Assembly: GCA_964524185.1 (NCBI GenBank) | Contig: CAZGCI010000013.1 | Location: 1 to 58,276 of the forward strand | Length of the DNA stretch: 58,276 nt | Direction: 5' to 3' | Origin: Thiohalocapsa sp964524185 | Lineage (GTDB): Bacteria; Pseudomonadota; Gammaproteobacteria; Chromatiales; Chromatiaceae | Part shown: positions 1 through 8,695 of the stretch, piece by piece | How the letters are laid out: each line of letters starts with the position of its first letter | How positions within the stretch are numbered: the stretch's first letter is position 1 | Position numbers and translations under genes: made by a program | Notes under the pieces: generated by a model | Told to the model about the DNA's origin: nothing | Seen by the model: only the letters and a program-made list of their open reading frames with translations | Database searches by the model: none

Positions 1-378
1 CGTTGGCATCTGATCATGGACAACCTCAACACGCATTGCTCGGAAGCCGTCGTACGCCTGGTCGCCGCAACCTGCAAGCTCGACGCCGATCTCGGCGTCA
101 AAGGCCAATGCGGCATCCTCAAGTCCATGGCGACGCGTGAGCGCTTCCTGTGCGATCCGGATCACCGCATCGTGTTTCACTTCACGCCCAAGCACGCTTC
201 TTGGCTCAACCAGATCGAGATGTGGTTCTCCATCCTGGCGCGCAACGTGATCCGCCGCGGCAACTTTCGATCCGTTGAGGACCTACAGGAGAAACTCTCC
301 AGCTTCATCGGTTTCTTCAACGACACCATGGCTAAACCGTTCCGCTGGACCTACACCGGCCGACCGTTGGCGGCCTGA
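1..378 (+). CDS. IS630-family transposase, C-terminal part of the DDE domain (partial at 5' end)
   Basis: The reading frame is open from base 1, so the gene begins before the window. The visible 125 residues hold the second half of a DDE_3 integrase-like catalytic domain. The motif MDNLNTH carries the second catalytic Asp, and WLNQIEMWFS carries the catalytic Glu. The tail FNDTMAKPFRWTYTGRP is typical of IS630 transposases. The first Asp and the helix-turn-helix N-terminus lie upstream of the window. Whether the element is intact cannot be judged from here. The family call is secure from the motif spacing. Confidence 0.85.
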   Translation, partial: RWHLIMDNLNTHCSEAVVRLVAATCKLDADLGVKGQCGILKSMATRERFLCDPDHRIVFHFTPKHASWLNQIEMWFSILARNVIRRGNFRSVEDLQEKLSSFIGFFNDTMAKPFRWTYTGRPLAA

Positions 379-417
379 GATACAAACGGCCTCGGGACTT
401 TCATAGCGCTGCACTAG
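1..417 (+). mobile_element. Right end of an IS630-family insertion sequence, cut by the window edge
   Basis: This is the 3' part of a transposase gene plus about 40 bases of non-coding DNA. The stretch after the stop codon (about 380-417, GGCCTCGGGACTTTCATAGC and on to a terminal CTAG) looks like the terminal inverted repeat of IS630/Tc1-mariner elements, which insert at TA. The left end lies outside the window, so the matching inverted repeat and the TA duplication cannot be verified. It sits directly beside a decayed CRISPR-cas locus. Confidence 0.6.
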
Positions 418-714
418 TCCGGCACCTACTGCAAAAGTCATGGGCTTCTGAACGTGGGCGGGCCCGCAACCGTGACTGCCGCACAGCCCTATGACCGGCG
501 CGACTGAATGACACGTGTGATCACACCGGCGCGGAGTCTATTCGCCAATACGGCCTAGTTGAACGCGAGCCTGCTGTATTGTCCGTCGCATTCGCAGCCT
601 GGCTGCGACCTTTTACGCCAACGACCTCCGAACGCGTCTCCTCGGCGTAACTACCGGCTGGACGTTCGTAATGCCCCAGTGGGTAGCATACCTACGGGCG
701 CCGTGCACGATTCG
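418..714. other. Non-coding stretch between the IS630 end and the CRISPR tail
   Basis: About 300 bases lie between the transposon end and the last CRISPR repeat. I see no gene with good codon use, no RNA gene and no further repeat copy. It probably is DNA that flanked the array before the locus decayed. Confidence 0.4.
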
Positions 715-825
715 GTTTCGATCTGGAGTGGGCAAATTGGCCGGGCGATGCCAATGCGCGCGACATGCGCGACATGGCCGACACGTTGGTTTCAATCCGC
801 GCCCGGCCAATTGGCCGGGCGATGC
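715..825 (-). CRISPR. CRISPR array remnant: two 37-nt repeats and one 37-nt spacer
   Basis: The complete repeat is at 789-825 and a degenerate copy of the same length is at 715-751. The spacer between them is 752-788. Read on the minus strand the repeat ends in ATTGAAAC, the usual 3' end of many type I and III repeats. Its core, 801-820, is the perfect palindrome GCCCGGCCAATTGGCCGGGC. The degenerate copy keeps the last 17 plus-strand bases exactly but has lost one arm of the palindrome. Decay at the repeat's 3' end is typical of the terminal, leader-distal repeat. The array therefore reads on the minus strand, like the truncated cas3 that precedes it, and only its tail survives. No leader is present. 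Confidence 0.75.
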
Positions 826-886
826 GTAGATACGGGCGACGCCGGGAAAGTCGAATGCGGTGAGGAATTCGGAGAGCGCGGCAGAC
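826..886. other. Junction DNA between the truncated cas3 and the CRISPR array tail
   Basis: These 61 bases lie between the last recognisable cas3 codon (890-892) and the intact repeat. They contain no repeat copy. The first 37 bases (826-862) could be a further spacer, because they abut the repeat and match the spacer length, but the repeat that should follow at 863 is missing. The likeliest reading is part of a spacer plus the breakpoint of a deletion that removed the rest of cas3, the other cas genes and the leader. Confidence 0.4.
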
Positions 887-1978
887 TGATTGGACGTTGG
901 TCGTGAGGACGATGGAGGCGTCCCAGTTCTCCGCCAGCAGACGGCGCTGGCGCTCCTGGGCACCCTCGGCGTCGCGCCGCTCGGACTCTTCGCCAAGGCC
1001 GGCTAGGCTGTGGTGCTCTAGGATGAAATGCTCCGGGAAGCCGGCGAACACATCCCGGTAGATGCGCGCCGTTTGCTCGATGACAGTCAGGAAAGGGACT
1101 GCCAAAACGATACGATGGAGCTGATTACGGGCTGCGTGCTCCAGGGCAAAGCGCAGCATGGCGAGCGTCTTGCCGGAGCCGGTGGGGGCGGTGAGCGCGA
1201 AAAGCCCTGGTGCCGCTTGAGCCGCGGAGCCGGTCGCCTGCCACAGGGCCTCGCGGGCAGCGAGAACCCTGGGATCCGCCAGCGCCGCACCGCGGATACG
1301 GTGGTCCAGAAAGCGGTTTAGGGCGTCAAGGGCGACCAAAGGGTCGAGCTTCGGGCCCTCGGGGCGGAATTGCTTGCCTTGGGCGTCGCCGCTGAAATGG
1401 GCCTCGGTGTCAAGAAAGTCGGCATCCACCAGGCAGGAGAAGAGCATCCGGACGTCGAGCATGCCCGCGACGGCCGCGGACCAGGATGGCACTGCAGGTT
1501 GAGCCGGGGTGGAAAAGGTCAGGCTGTCGGCAGCGGCACGGGCGAGCAAGACATCCGGGTCCGGCTCCGACAGGGTTAGATGCAGCGGGTGATTTGCGGC
1601 CAGATTCTCAGGGAGGAGTCGGCGCAGCGACTGCGGATCGCCGCGTTGCAGGCCGACATGATGGCCTTCGCAGGCGAGTGCGGCCGCGATGGCCTTATGA
1701 TCTCTTAGCGCGATCCACGCGCCCAGGGACCAGTGGTCGATGCCGGACTCCTGGCCGGCCAAACGCGCCTGGAAGCGCTCGCCGTACTTCCCGATGTCAT
1801 GCAGGAACCCGACCAGATGTGCCTCGCTGGCCCATTGCGCAGTGCAAGCGAAGTGCTGCGCGGTCCGGGCAACGGAGGCCAGGTGATCGGACAACCGGTG
1901 CCAACGGCCGGATAGATTTGCGCTGTGCGCCCAACACAACGGCCGTTGTGAGTCTTCCATTGGCTCATCACGCACCAT
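887..1978 (-). pseudogene. cas3: Truncated CRISPR-associated helicase/nuclease Cas3 (HD domain plus start of helicase)
   Basis: Cas3 degrades the target strand in type I CRISPR interference, using an HD nuclease and an SF2 helicase. From the ATG at 1978 the frame shows an HD domain: AHS near residue 17, FLHDIGKY near 58-65, GHH near 105-107 and VDADFLDTE near 184-192. The helicase then begins with Walker A TAPTGSGKT (about 263-271) and runs to VLTTNVQ (about 357-363). It stops there, and the downstream residues no longer resemble Cas3. The DEAD/DEAH box, the second RecA domain and the C-terminal domain are absent. Intact Cas3 is roughly twice as long, so helicase function is lost. The gene runs straight into the CRISPR tail on the same strand. 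Alternative starts are 2005 and 1960. The subtype cannot be fixed from this fragment. Confidence 0.85.
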
Positions 1979-2057
1979 CACCGTCACCTCGCGCTCCAGT
2001 TGCATCGTCGAAGCTGTGTAGCCCGATCAAAAGGCGGCAGTTCGCGGTCAGATGTGT

Positions 2058-2202
2058 GTCCGGCGAGTGCCGCCCAGTCGCCGGCATCGAAGGGCTCGGC
2101 ATACTGCCTCGCCAGTTCCGACACGCTCCGCAAATGGTCGTCGAGGCTGTGCAGGCGCCAGCGCGCTGGGTGCTGGATCGCATGAGCAATTCGCGGCTGC
2201 TT
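2058..2202 (-). pseudogene. Second Cas3-type HD domain, N-terminal remnant
   Basis: On the minus strand about 45 codons read as the beginning of a Cas3'' HD domain: IAHAIQHPARWRLHSLDDHL, then RSVSELARQYAEPF and DWAALAG. This is the same layout as the start of the neighbouring cas3 (AHSANLSGRWHRLSDHLASV) but clearly a different sequence. It breaks off exactly where the HD motif (usually LWHDLGKY) should follow. It looks like the 5' stub of a second cas3 lying upstream of the first. No convincing start codon is left. Being short, it is called from pattern similarity only. Confidence 0.55.
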
Positions 2203-2434
2203 TGAGATCTCTCCTGCCACTCGTTTCTCCTTGGTGACTGGCGGTCGTCCGGTTGTGGGCGGCGTAAGCGCGCCCGATACCGTTAACGATAAACGCTCCG
2301 CAGGCTCAAAACGTGCGTCCGTTCTGAGCACGCGAGGTTCTCAACCGGATGCAGCCCGCTGCCGGCGCGGCTTGACCTGAGCACGGGGGCAGGTAGGCTT
2401 TAAGGACCTGGGTATTCGTGACAGGCAGGCCGCC

Positions 2435-2785
2435 GTGAGTGTGCGTTTCAACCTTTCCCTGGCTGCCTTGTTGGCCGTCGCGCCGGGCACGGTGCTCGCC
2501 TTCGATTGCGAGTTTTACCGGACCTGCTGCGAACAGCTCGTCGAGGCCTACCGCGAAGCGGGCATGCGCGGGGCAGAGCTCGACAATTTCGCGCGGACCT
2601 GCACCTTGCACCACGCGCTTGACGGAAGCCCGGGGGCGCAGACGCTGTTCTGCGTGGATGCCTGGGCGGCGATGAGCCGCGAGGCGTGGCAGCACTATCT
2701 GCAAGGGCGGATCGGCTTCTACCCCAATGGGTGTATGGCAGACCCGATGGCCGACCCCGACGCGATCCTTCCCGCCGCGCCTTAA
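2435..2785 (+). CDS. Small secreted Cys-rich protein of unknown function
   Basis: The 116-residue product starts at a GTG. Residues 1-22 form a Sec signal peptide (hydrophobic SLAALLAVAPGTVLA, cleavage after LA). The mature part carries six cysteines (DCEF, TCCEQ, RTCT, LFCVD, NGCMA) and several amphipathic helices, so disulfide bonds in the periplasm are likely. I do not recognise the family. It stands alone between the CRISPR remnant and ppsA and reads in the direction of ppsA, with 278 bases between them. Codon use looks like that of the neighbouring core genes, which supports a real gene. Confidence 0.65.
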   Translation: MSVRFNLSLAALLAVAPGTVLAFDCEFYRTCCEQLVEAYREAGMRGAELDNFARTCTLHHALDGSPGAQTLFCVDAWAAMSREAWQHYLQGRIGFYPNGCMADPMADPDAILPAAP

Positions 2786-3063
2786 CGCAGCAGACTGCCC
2801 AGCGCCATCACCCCGGCGCCCCAGGCGCACCCGCGTTGCCTTGGGTGCCTCTGCGGCACAACCAAGCAGGTGCTGGGCAGCGGGTGCTGGGCAGGCCGCG
2901 TCGGCTGTCGGCGCCCCAAGCCGGACCAATCCTCACCATTGACACCAGTCGTCTCCGTGGCGGCAAGCTTCCGTTATATTGCGGCGTTACTTCGAGTGGG
3001 TTGCGAACCGAGCAGGGGCGCGGCCCATCCACGCGTCTGACTATTGCGCCGAGGCCTGCTGCC

Positions 3064-5451
3064 ATGACCGAGACCGTCCGTTGGCTTTCCGAACTGGGCA
3101 TGGACGATGTGCACATCGTCGGCGGCAAGAATGCGTCGCTGGGGGAGATGATCCAGCACCTGACGGCGGTGGGCGTGCGGGTGCCGGGGGGCTTTGCCAC
3201 CACGGCGGCCGCGTATCGGGATTTTTTGTCTGCTAGCGGGCTGGCCGCGCGCATCGCGGCGGAGCTGGAGTCGCTAGACGTGGATGACATCGCCGCCCTG
3301 AGCGAGGCGGGGCCGAAGATCCGCAGCTGGATCATCGAGCAGCCCTTCCCCCCCAACCTAGACGCGGATATCGAGGCCGCCTACCACGAGCTGGTCGACC
3401 AGGACGGCAACGACGGTGCCTCTTGGGCCGTGCGCTCGTCGGCCACCGCGGAGGATCTGCCGGACGCCTCTTTCGCCGGGCAGCAGGAGACGTTTCTGAA
3501 CGTGCAGGGGCTGGAGAGCGTCAAGCGCGCTATCCGCGAGGTCTTCGCGTCCCTTTACAACGACCGCGCCATTGCCTACCGGGTGCACCAGGGTTTTGAG
3601 CACGCCGACGTCGCCCTGTCTGCCGGTGTGCAGAAGATGGTGCGCAGCGATCTGGCCGCCAGCGGCGTGATGTTTACGCTCGACACCGAGTCCGGCTACC
3701 GGGACGCGGTGTTCATCACCGCGAGCTACGGCCTCGGCGAGATGGTGGTGCAGGGGGCCGTGAACCCGGACGAGTTCTACGTGCACAAGCCGACGCTCAA
3801 CGCCGGCCGCCCGGCCATCCTACGCCGCAGCGTCGGCGACAAGGCCATCCGCATGGTCTACGCAGAGCCCGGCACTGCGGGGTCTGAGCACGCTGCCGTG
3901 CTGACCCAGGACGTCCCGGACGCGGACCGCCAGCTGTTCAGCATCACCGACGCCGAGGTGGAAGATCTGGCGCGCCAGGCGGTGCTCATCGAACAGCACT
4001 ACGGGCGGCCCATGGACATCGAGTGGGCCAAGGACGGCACCGACGGCCTGATCTACATCGTCCAGGCCCGCCCAGAGACGGTGCAGAGCCGCCCGGGGCA
4101 GGTGATCGAGCGTTACCACCTCAAGGAAAAGGGCGAGGTGCTGGCCACCGGCCGCAGCATCGGGCACCGCATCGGTGCTGGCAAGGCGCGGGTGGTGGAG
4201 TCCATCCGCGATATGGGCCATGTGCAGCCGGGCGATGTGCTGATCACGGACATGACCGATCCGGACTGGGAGCCGGTGATGAAGCGCGCGGCGGCCATCG
4301 TCACCAACCGCGGCGGGCGCACCTGCCATGCGGCCATCATTGCCCGGGAGCTGGGCGTGCCGGCCGTGGTGGGCTGCAACGATGCCACCGACAAGATTGC
4401 AGACGGCGCGGAGGTCACGGTCTCCTGCGCAGAGGGTGACACCGGCTATATCTACAAGGGCGCGCTGGAGTTTGAGCACAAGACTGCCGAACTGGACAAG
4501 ATGCCGCCTGTGCCGGTGAAGGTGATGATGAACGTCGGCAACCCAGAGCGGGCCTTCACCTTCTCGGCGACCCCGAATGCCGGCATCGGCCTGGCGCGGC
4601 TGGAGTTCATCATCAACAACTCCATCGGCATCCACCCCAAGGCGCTGCTGGAATACGACGCCCTGCCGGCAGACCTAAAGGCCGAAATCGCCCCGCGCAT
4701 CGCGGCATATCCCAGTCCGCGGGACTTCTACGTCATGCGCCTCTGCGAGGGTATTAGCACCCTGGCGGCGGCCTTTGCGCCCAATCCGGTCATCGTGCGC
4801 ATGTCGGACTTCAAGTCCAATGAGTACGCCAACCTCATCGCCGGCCCGCGCTATGAGCCGAGCGAGGAGAACCCGATGATCGGCTTCCGCGGTGCCGGGC
4901 GCTACGTGGCCGACGGCTTTCGCGACTGCTTCACCATGGAGTGCGAAGCGCTGAAATATGTGCGCGACGACATGGGGCTGACCAACCTGCAGATCATGAT
5001 TCCCTTCGTGCGCACGCTCCGGCAGGCCAAGGCCGTCACCGACGCCCTGGCCGAACAGGGGCTCAAGCGGGGCGAGAACGGCCTCAAGCTCATCATGATG
5101 TGCGAGATCCCGTCCAACGCCGTGCTGGCGCACGAGTTCCTCGAGTACTTCGACGGTTTCTCCATCGGCTCCAACGATATGACCCAGCTGACGCTGGGCA
5201 TCGATCGGGACTCCGCATTGGTGGCGGCGGACTTCGATGAGCGCGACCCTGCAGTGAAGGCCATGTTGTCCATGGCCATCCGCGCCTGTCGGGAGCGAGG
5301 AAAGTACGTCGGCATCTGCGGCCAGGGCCCCTCCGACCACGCGGACTTCGCCGACTGGCTGGTGAAGGAAGGCATCGAGAGCGTCTCACTGAATCCGGAC
5401 ACGGTCATCGATACCTGGCTGTATCTCGCCGAGCACGCGGGGAAGGCGTGA
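3064..5451 (+). CDS. ppsA: Phosphoenolpyruvate synthase
   Basis: It converts pyruvate, ATP and water to PEP, AMP and phosphate, feeding gluconeogenesis. The frame is open from 2686, but the ATG at 3064 gives 795 residues, the normal PpsA length, and begins MTETVRWLSELGMDDVHIVG as expected. The N-terminal ATP-grasp domain (VGGKNASLGEM, then RSSATAEDLPDASFAGQQET) is followed by the swivelling phosphohistidine domain with GGRTCHAAIIARELG, whose His is the phospho-carrier. The C-terminal TIM barrel carries GSNDMTQLTLG and the Cys-containing ICGQGPSDH. A TATATT hexamer at 2975-2980 may be a -10 element. The gene is followed by a copy of the dispersed repeat. Confidence 0.95.
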   Translation: MTETVRWLSELGMDDVHIVGGKNASLGEMIQHLTAVGVRVPGGFATTAAAYRDFLSASGLAARIAAELESLDVDDIAALSEAGPKIRSWIIEQPFPPNLDADIEAAYHELVDQDGNDGASWAVRSSATAEDLPDASFAGQQETFLNVQGLESVKRAIREVFASLYNDRAIAYRVHQGFEHADVALSAGVQKMVRSDLAASGVMFTLDTESGYRDAVFITASYGLGEMVVQGAVNPDEFYVHKPTLNAGRPAILRRSVGDKAIRMVYAEPGTAGSEHAAVLTQDVPDADRQLFSITDAEVEDLARQAVLIEQHYGRPMDIEWAKDGTDGLIYIVQARPETVQSRPGQVIERYHLKEKGEVLATGRSIGHRIGAGKARVVESIRDMGHVQPGDVLITDMTDPDWEPVMKRAAAIVTNRGGRTCHAAIIARELGVPAVVGCNDATDKIADGAEVTVSCAEGDTGYIYKGALEFEHKTAELDKMPPVPVKVMMNVGNPERAFTFSATPNAGIGLARLEFIINNSIGIHPKALLEYDALPADLKAEIAPRIAAYPSPRDFYVMRLCEGISTLAAAFAPNPVIVRMSDFKSNEYANLIAGPRYEPSEENPMIGFRGAGRYVADGFRDCFTMECEALKYVRDDMGLTNLQIMIPFVRTLRQAKAVTDALAEQGLKRGENGLKLIMMCEIPSNAVLAHEFLEYFDGFSIGSNDMTQLTLGIDRDSALVAADFDERDPAVKAMLSMAIRACRERGKYVGICGQGPSDHADFADWLVKEGIESVSLNPDTVIDTWLYLAEHAGKA

Positions 5452-5537
5452 ACTTATACCCGTCACACACAGGTTTTCGGTCGCGATGCACGCCGCTCGC
5501 ACCCGATCGCAGCGTTACGACTCCTCGCCATAGCGGT

Positions 5538-5893
5538 GACTATGACTCGTCGTCGTGCCTTGCGCTCGGGCACGAGCGACGCACCTCGCTTTCCCGAAAA
5601 CCCATGTGCGACGGGTATAGATCGCGTGATAGCGCCAGACGTTTGCAGATGCGGCGAGTTTTCGACGCGGGGTCTTGTGCCAGGCGCCCTCAGGAGGAAA
5701 GGGGCGAGAGCCAAAGTGCAACCGCTGATGCCAGGACTGCGCATCCGCGCCTTGGCCCTCGGCCCTCGGCCGTGGTCGCTGGTCCCTGGTCCCTGGTCTT
5801 TGGTCCCTGGTCCCTGGTCCCCGGGCCAGTGAACGTCTCATTGCCGTGCCGCCGACCCAGCCGCTCGTCGGTCTGCGGCAGCGCCTCCCTAAC
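5538..5893 (+). repeat. Dispersed intergenic repeat, copy A
   Basis: It fills most of the 626-base gap between ppsA and the PfkB kinase gene. Its first 82 bases (5538-5619) match the reverse complement of 58194-58275 with only three differences. The middle section (from GTTTGCAGATGCGGCGAG at 5641 through GTGCCAGGCGCC) and the last part (GATGCCAGGACTG near 5726 to CTCGTCGGTCTG near 5864) match copies near 36.2 and 52.8 kb. A heptamer array is embedded in it. Any short frames here are probably part of the repeat rather than genes. The rest of the gap (5894-6077) shows nothing I can name. Confidence 0.75.
5773..5821 (+). repeat. Heptamer tandem array, seven units of TGGTCCC
   Basis: Seven consecutive 7-base units are present. 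Five are exactly TGGTCCC, one is TGGTCGC and one is TGGTCTT. The array lies inside copy A of the dispersed repeat. At the same place copies B and C have shorter heptamer runs with a different unit (AGGGCTA-like and CTTGGCC-like), so this segment appears to vary in sequence and number. It has no spacers and is not a CRISPR. Confidence 0.85.
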
Positions 5894-6077
5894 CAATGAA
5901 AACCGGTGTCGCGCCTACGAGCCGGTTGCCTCTCGGTCTGCGTCAGCGCCCTGCCAGAAACCCCGGTTGGCCGCCTCGGTGTCACCGGAGATGCCTGCGC
6001 TCCGGCGAGTGCCGGGCGAAGTCCCCGCCAGAATCTGAGACAATGCTCGGCGTTTGTCGAAACGCACGAGGTATTGC

Positions 6078-7067
6078 ATGAGTTATTACGACGTCTACGC
6101 CCTAGGTAACGCACTGGTCGATATGGAATACGAGGTCGAGCCAGAGGACCTCGAGCACCTGCGCATCGATAAGGGTGTCATGACGCTCGTGGACGAGGCG
6201 CACCAGCTCCGCATCATGGCGCATCTGCGCGAGCGCCATCATCAGCGCGGTTCTGGCGGGTCTGCGGCCAACTCCGTGATCGCGCTCTGCCAGTTCGGCG
6301 GCAGCGGCTGGTATTCCTGCAAGGTGGCCAACGACGAGCTGGGCCACTTCTATTTGAAGGACCTCTGCGACGGCGGCGTCGCGACGCGCGACACGAGCTT
6401 TCTGGATGAAGGCGATACCGGCCGCTGCGTGGTGCTGGTCACCCCGGATTCTGACCGGACCATGTGTACGTATCTCGGCATCAGCGGCAATCTGTCGCTG
6501 CACGAGATCGATCAAGATGCCCTCAGGGCCTCCAAGTGGTTCTACACCGAGGGCTATTTGGTGACGTCGGACACCGCCCGCAGCGCTGCCATCGAGGCCC
6601 GCAAGCTCGCGGAGCGCTCCGGCGTCAAGACGGCCCTGTCCTTGTCCGACCCCAACATGGTGCGGTTCTTCAAGGACGGTCTAAAGGACATGATCGGCGA
6701 CGGCGTCGATATGATCTTCGCCAACGAGGAAGAGGCCAAGGGCATGGCCGAGACCGACAACCTCGACGAGGCCGTCGCCTACCTGAAGACCATCGCACGC
6801 GAGCTCGCCATTACCCGCGGCCCCAAGGGCGCCCTGATCTGGGACGGCAAGCAGATGCTCGACATCGACCCGGTGAAGGTGGCGCCGGTAGACACCGTCG
6901 GGGCCGGGGATATGTTTGCCGGCGCCCTGCTGTACGGGCTGACCCAAGGTTGGACCCACCAACAGGCTGGCGACCTGGCCTCCGCCGCCTCGGCAAAGCT
7001 GGTGACGAGCCTCGGACCGCGGATTTCTAAGGACGAGAGCCTAGCGATCCTCGCTCGATTTCGTTGA
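6078..7067 (+). CDS. PfkB-family carbohydrate/nucleoside kinase, adenosine kinase-like
   Basis: The 329-residue ribokinase-fold enzyme transfers phosphate from ATP to a sugar or nucleoside hydroxyl. The family signatures are GSGGSAANSVIAL near residues 55-67, and the C-terminal DTVGAGDMFAGALLYG, which holds the catalytic Asp and the anion hole. The sequence resembles the bacterial kinases usually annotated as adenosine kinase, but sugar substrates cannot be excluded. The ATG at 6078 is chosen over 6054 because GAGGT lies 8 bases upstream and the family begins here (MSYYDVYALGNALVD). It stands alone, downstream of repeat copy A and convergent with nuoN. Confidence 0.85.
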   Translation: MSYYDVYALGNALVDMEYEVEPEDLEHLRIDKGVMTLVDEAHQLRIMAHLRERHHQRGSGGSAANSVIALCQFGGSGWYSCKVANDELGHFYLKDLCDGGVATRDTSFLDEGDTGRCVVLVTPDSDRTMCTYLGISGNLSLHEIDQDALRASKWFYTEGYLVTSDTARSAAIEARKLAERSGVKTALSLSDPNMVRFFKDGLKDMIGDGVDMIFANEEEAKGMAETDNLDEAVAYLKTIARELAITRGPKGALIWDGKQMLDIDPVKVAPVDTVGAGDMFAGALLYGLTQGWTHQQAGDLASAASAKLVTSLGPRISKDESLAILARFR

Positions 7068-7233
7068 GCTAGGCCTTGAGTTGGGGGCGACCCGGTCGGC
7101 ACCGGTGGCCCGACGGGGCCTCGAACAAGCGGGCCATCCGCAAGGGCTTAAGGGCGCCGAGTAGTGCCGCCCAGGGCTACACGTATTGGGCGGCTGGCCA
7201 AGGGTCTCGGCCGGGATCCGTTGAGGTTCCGTT

Positions 7234-8682
7234 TCAGCCCGGGAAGGCCGCCTCGCACAGTGACAGCAAGGTCGCCGGGAACATACCGAGCACCAGCATC
7301 GACAGTCCGTTGATGCTCACTGCAATGCGTGCGTCGCGTGTGCCGTCTACCGGTGCATCCATCTCGGGCTTGTCGAAGTAGATTAGCTTCACCACGCGCA
7401 GGTAGTAAAAGGCGCCGACAATGGAGAAGGCCACGGCCACGAGGGCCAGCCAGATTAGCCCAATGTCGATGACCGCCTGCAGCACCAGCAACTTGGCCAT
7501 AAAGCCCACCAGCGGCGGTACCCCGGCCATCGAGAACATCACCAGCACCATCATGGCCGCGATCCACGGATCGCGTTCGCCAAGGCCCTTCAGGTCGTCC
7601 AGGTTCTCCGCCTCGAAGCCTTGGTGGGAGATCATCACCAGCACGCCGAAGGCGCCGGCGGACATCAGCGCATAGACCACGGCATAGAACATGGCTGCGG
7701 CATAGCCTGCCGCGGTGCCTGCCAACAGGCCGAGGAAGATGAAGCCAACGTGCGAGATGGTGGAGTAGCCCAGCATGCGCTTGATGTTGCTCTGGGCGAT
7801 GGCGACCACGTTGCCAATGGCCAGCGACAATACGGACAAGATCACGAGAATCTCCGACCAGTCGCTGACGAGTCCGGGCAGGCCGTCCACCAGCACGCGC
7901 ACGGCCATGGCGAATGCCGCCACCTTGGGCGCACTCGAGAGAAACAGCGCGACGGGCGCTGGGGCACCCTGGTAGACGTCGGGAATCCACATATGGAAGG
8001 GCACGGCGCCAAACTTGAATGCAATGCCAATAATGACGAACACGAGCCCGAACACGAGGATGCGATTCTCGGTGCCCTCGGTGGACACCACCTCGGCAAC
8101 GCTCGCGAAGTCCAAGGCGCCGGTCGCGCCATAGAGCATGGAGATGCCGTAGAGCAGCATGCCGGACCCGAGCGCGCCGAGCACAAAGTACTTCATGGCC
8201 GCCTCGGCGCCGGTGGCCGAGTCCCGATTGAAGGCCACCAGCGCATACAGGCACAGGGCCAATAGCTCCAGGCCCAAGTAGAGCACCAAGAAGTCATTGG
8301 CGCAGATCATGATCAGGATGCCGAGCAACGCGAAGAGCACCAGCACCTGATACTCCCCCACCCACATCGCGCGCTCGCGCAGGTACCGTGCCGAGTAGGC
8401 AAGGGCCAATAAGGTCACAACAAGCACCGCGCCCTTGAGCAGGTCGCTCATGGGATCGCGCACGAAGGCGTCGCCGAAGGCATAGGTTGGGGTTGGGCCC
8501 CAGGCCAGGCCGACGACACCAACGGCCGCAATGGCAACGAGCAGACCGCCAAAGCTGATGAGCTGATTTACTTCTTTGCGGTCTTCGGGCAGGTACAGAT
8601 CCGCCAACAGCACGCCGCAAGCGGTGATCAGCACCACCAGCTCCGGCAGGATTGTAAAGAGATCGACGGCTTGGAAGTTCAT
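7234..8682 (-). CDS. nuoN: NADH-quinone oxidoreductase subunit N
   Basis: Membrane subunit of complex I and one of the three Mrp antiporter-like proton channels. The 482-residue protein is almost entirely transmembrane helices (about 14) and begins MNFQAVDLFTILPELVVLIT. The core channel segment includes KYFVLGALGSGMLLYGISML and FKFGAVPFHMWIPDVYQGAP, with the conserved Lys and His residues of the family. It is the last gene of the nuo operon, 13 bases after nuoM. The 166 bases between its end and the convergent PfkB-family kinase gene show no clear terminator. Confidence 0.97.
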   Translation of the reverse strand: MNFQAVDLFTILPELVVLITACGVLLADLYLPEDRKEVNQLISFGGLLVAIAAVGVVGLAWGPTPTYAFGDAFVRDPMSDLLKGAVLVVTLLALAYSARYLRERAMWVGEYQVLVLFALLGILIMICANDFLVLYLGLELLALCLYALVAFNRDSATGAEAAMKYFVLGALGSGMLLYGISMLYGATGALDFASVAEVVSTEGTENRILVFGLVFVIIGIAFKFGAVPFHMWIPDVYQGAPAPVALFLSSAPKVAAFAMAVRVLVDGLPGLVSDWSEILVILSVLSLAIGNVVAIAQSNIKRMLGYSTISHVGFIFLGLLAGTAAGYAAAMFYAVVYALMSAGAFGVLVMISHQGFEAENLDDLKGLGERDPWIAAMMVLVMFSMAGVPPLVGFMAKLLVLQAVIDIGLIWLALVAVAFSIVGAFYYLRVVKLIYFDKPEMDAPVDGTRDARIAVSINGLSMLVLGMFPATLLSLCEAAFPG

Positions 8683-8695
8683 CGGCGGTTTCCTG

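Noticed and set aside
613..996. Frame continuing from cas3 through the junction and the repeat
   Set aside because: It is in a different frame from cas3, reads through the CRISPR repeats and has no similarity to the missing part of Cas3.
2939..2980. TTGACA and TATATT as one promoter for ppsA
   Set aside because: They are 30 bases apart, too far for one sigma70 promoter. Only the TATATT is mentioned as a possible -10.
5773..5821. Heptamer array as a possible CRISPR
   Set aside because: Units are contiguous 7-mers without spacers.
5515..6114. Frames on both strands in the gap after ppsA
   Set aside because: They fall in the dispersed repeat and change after short shared starts when copies A and D are compared, so they are repeat sequence.
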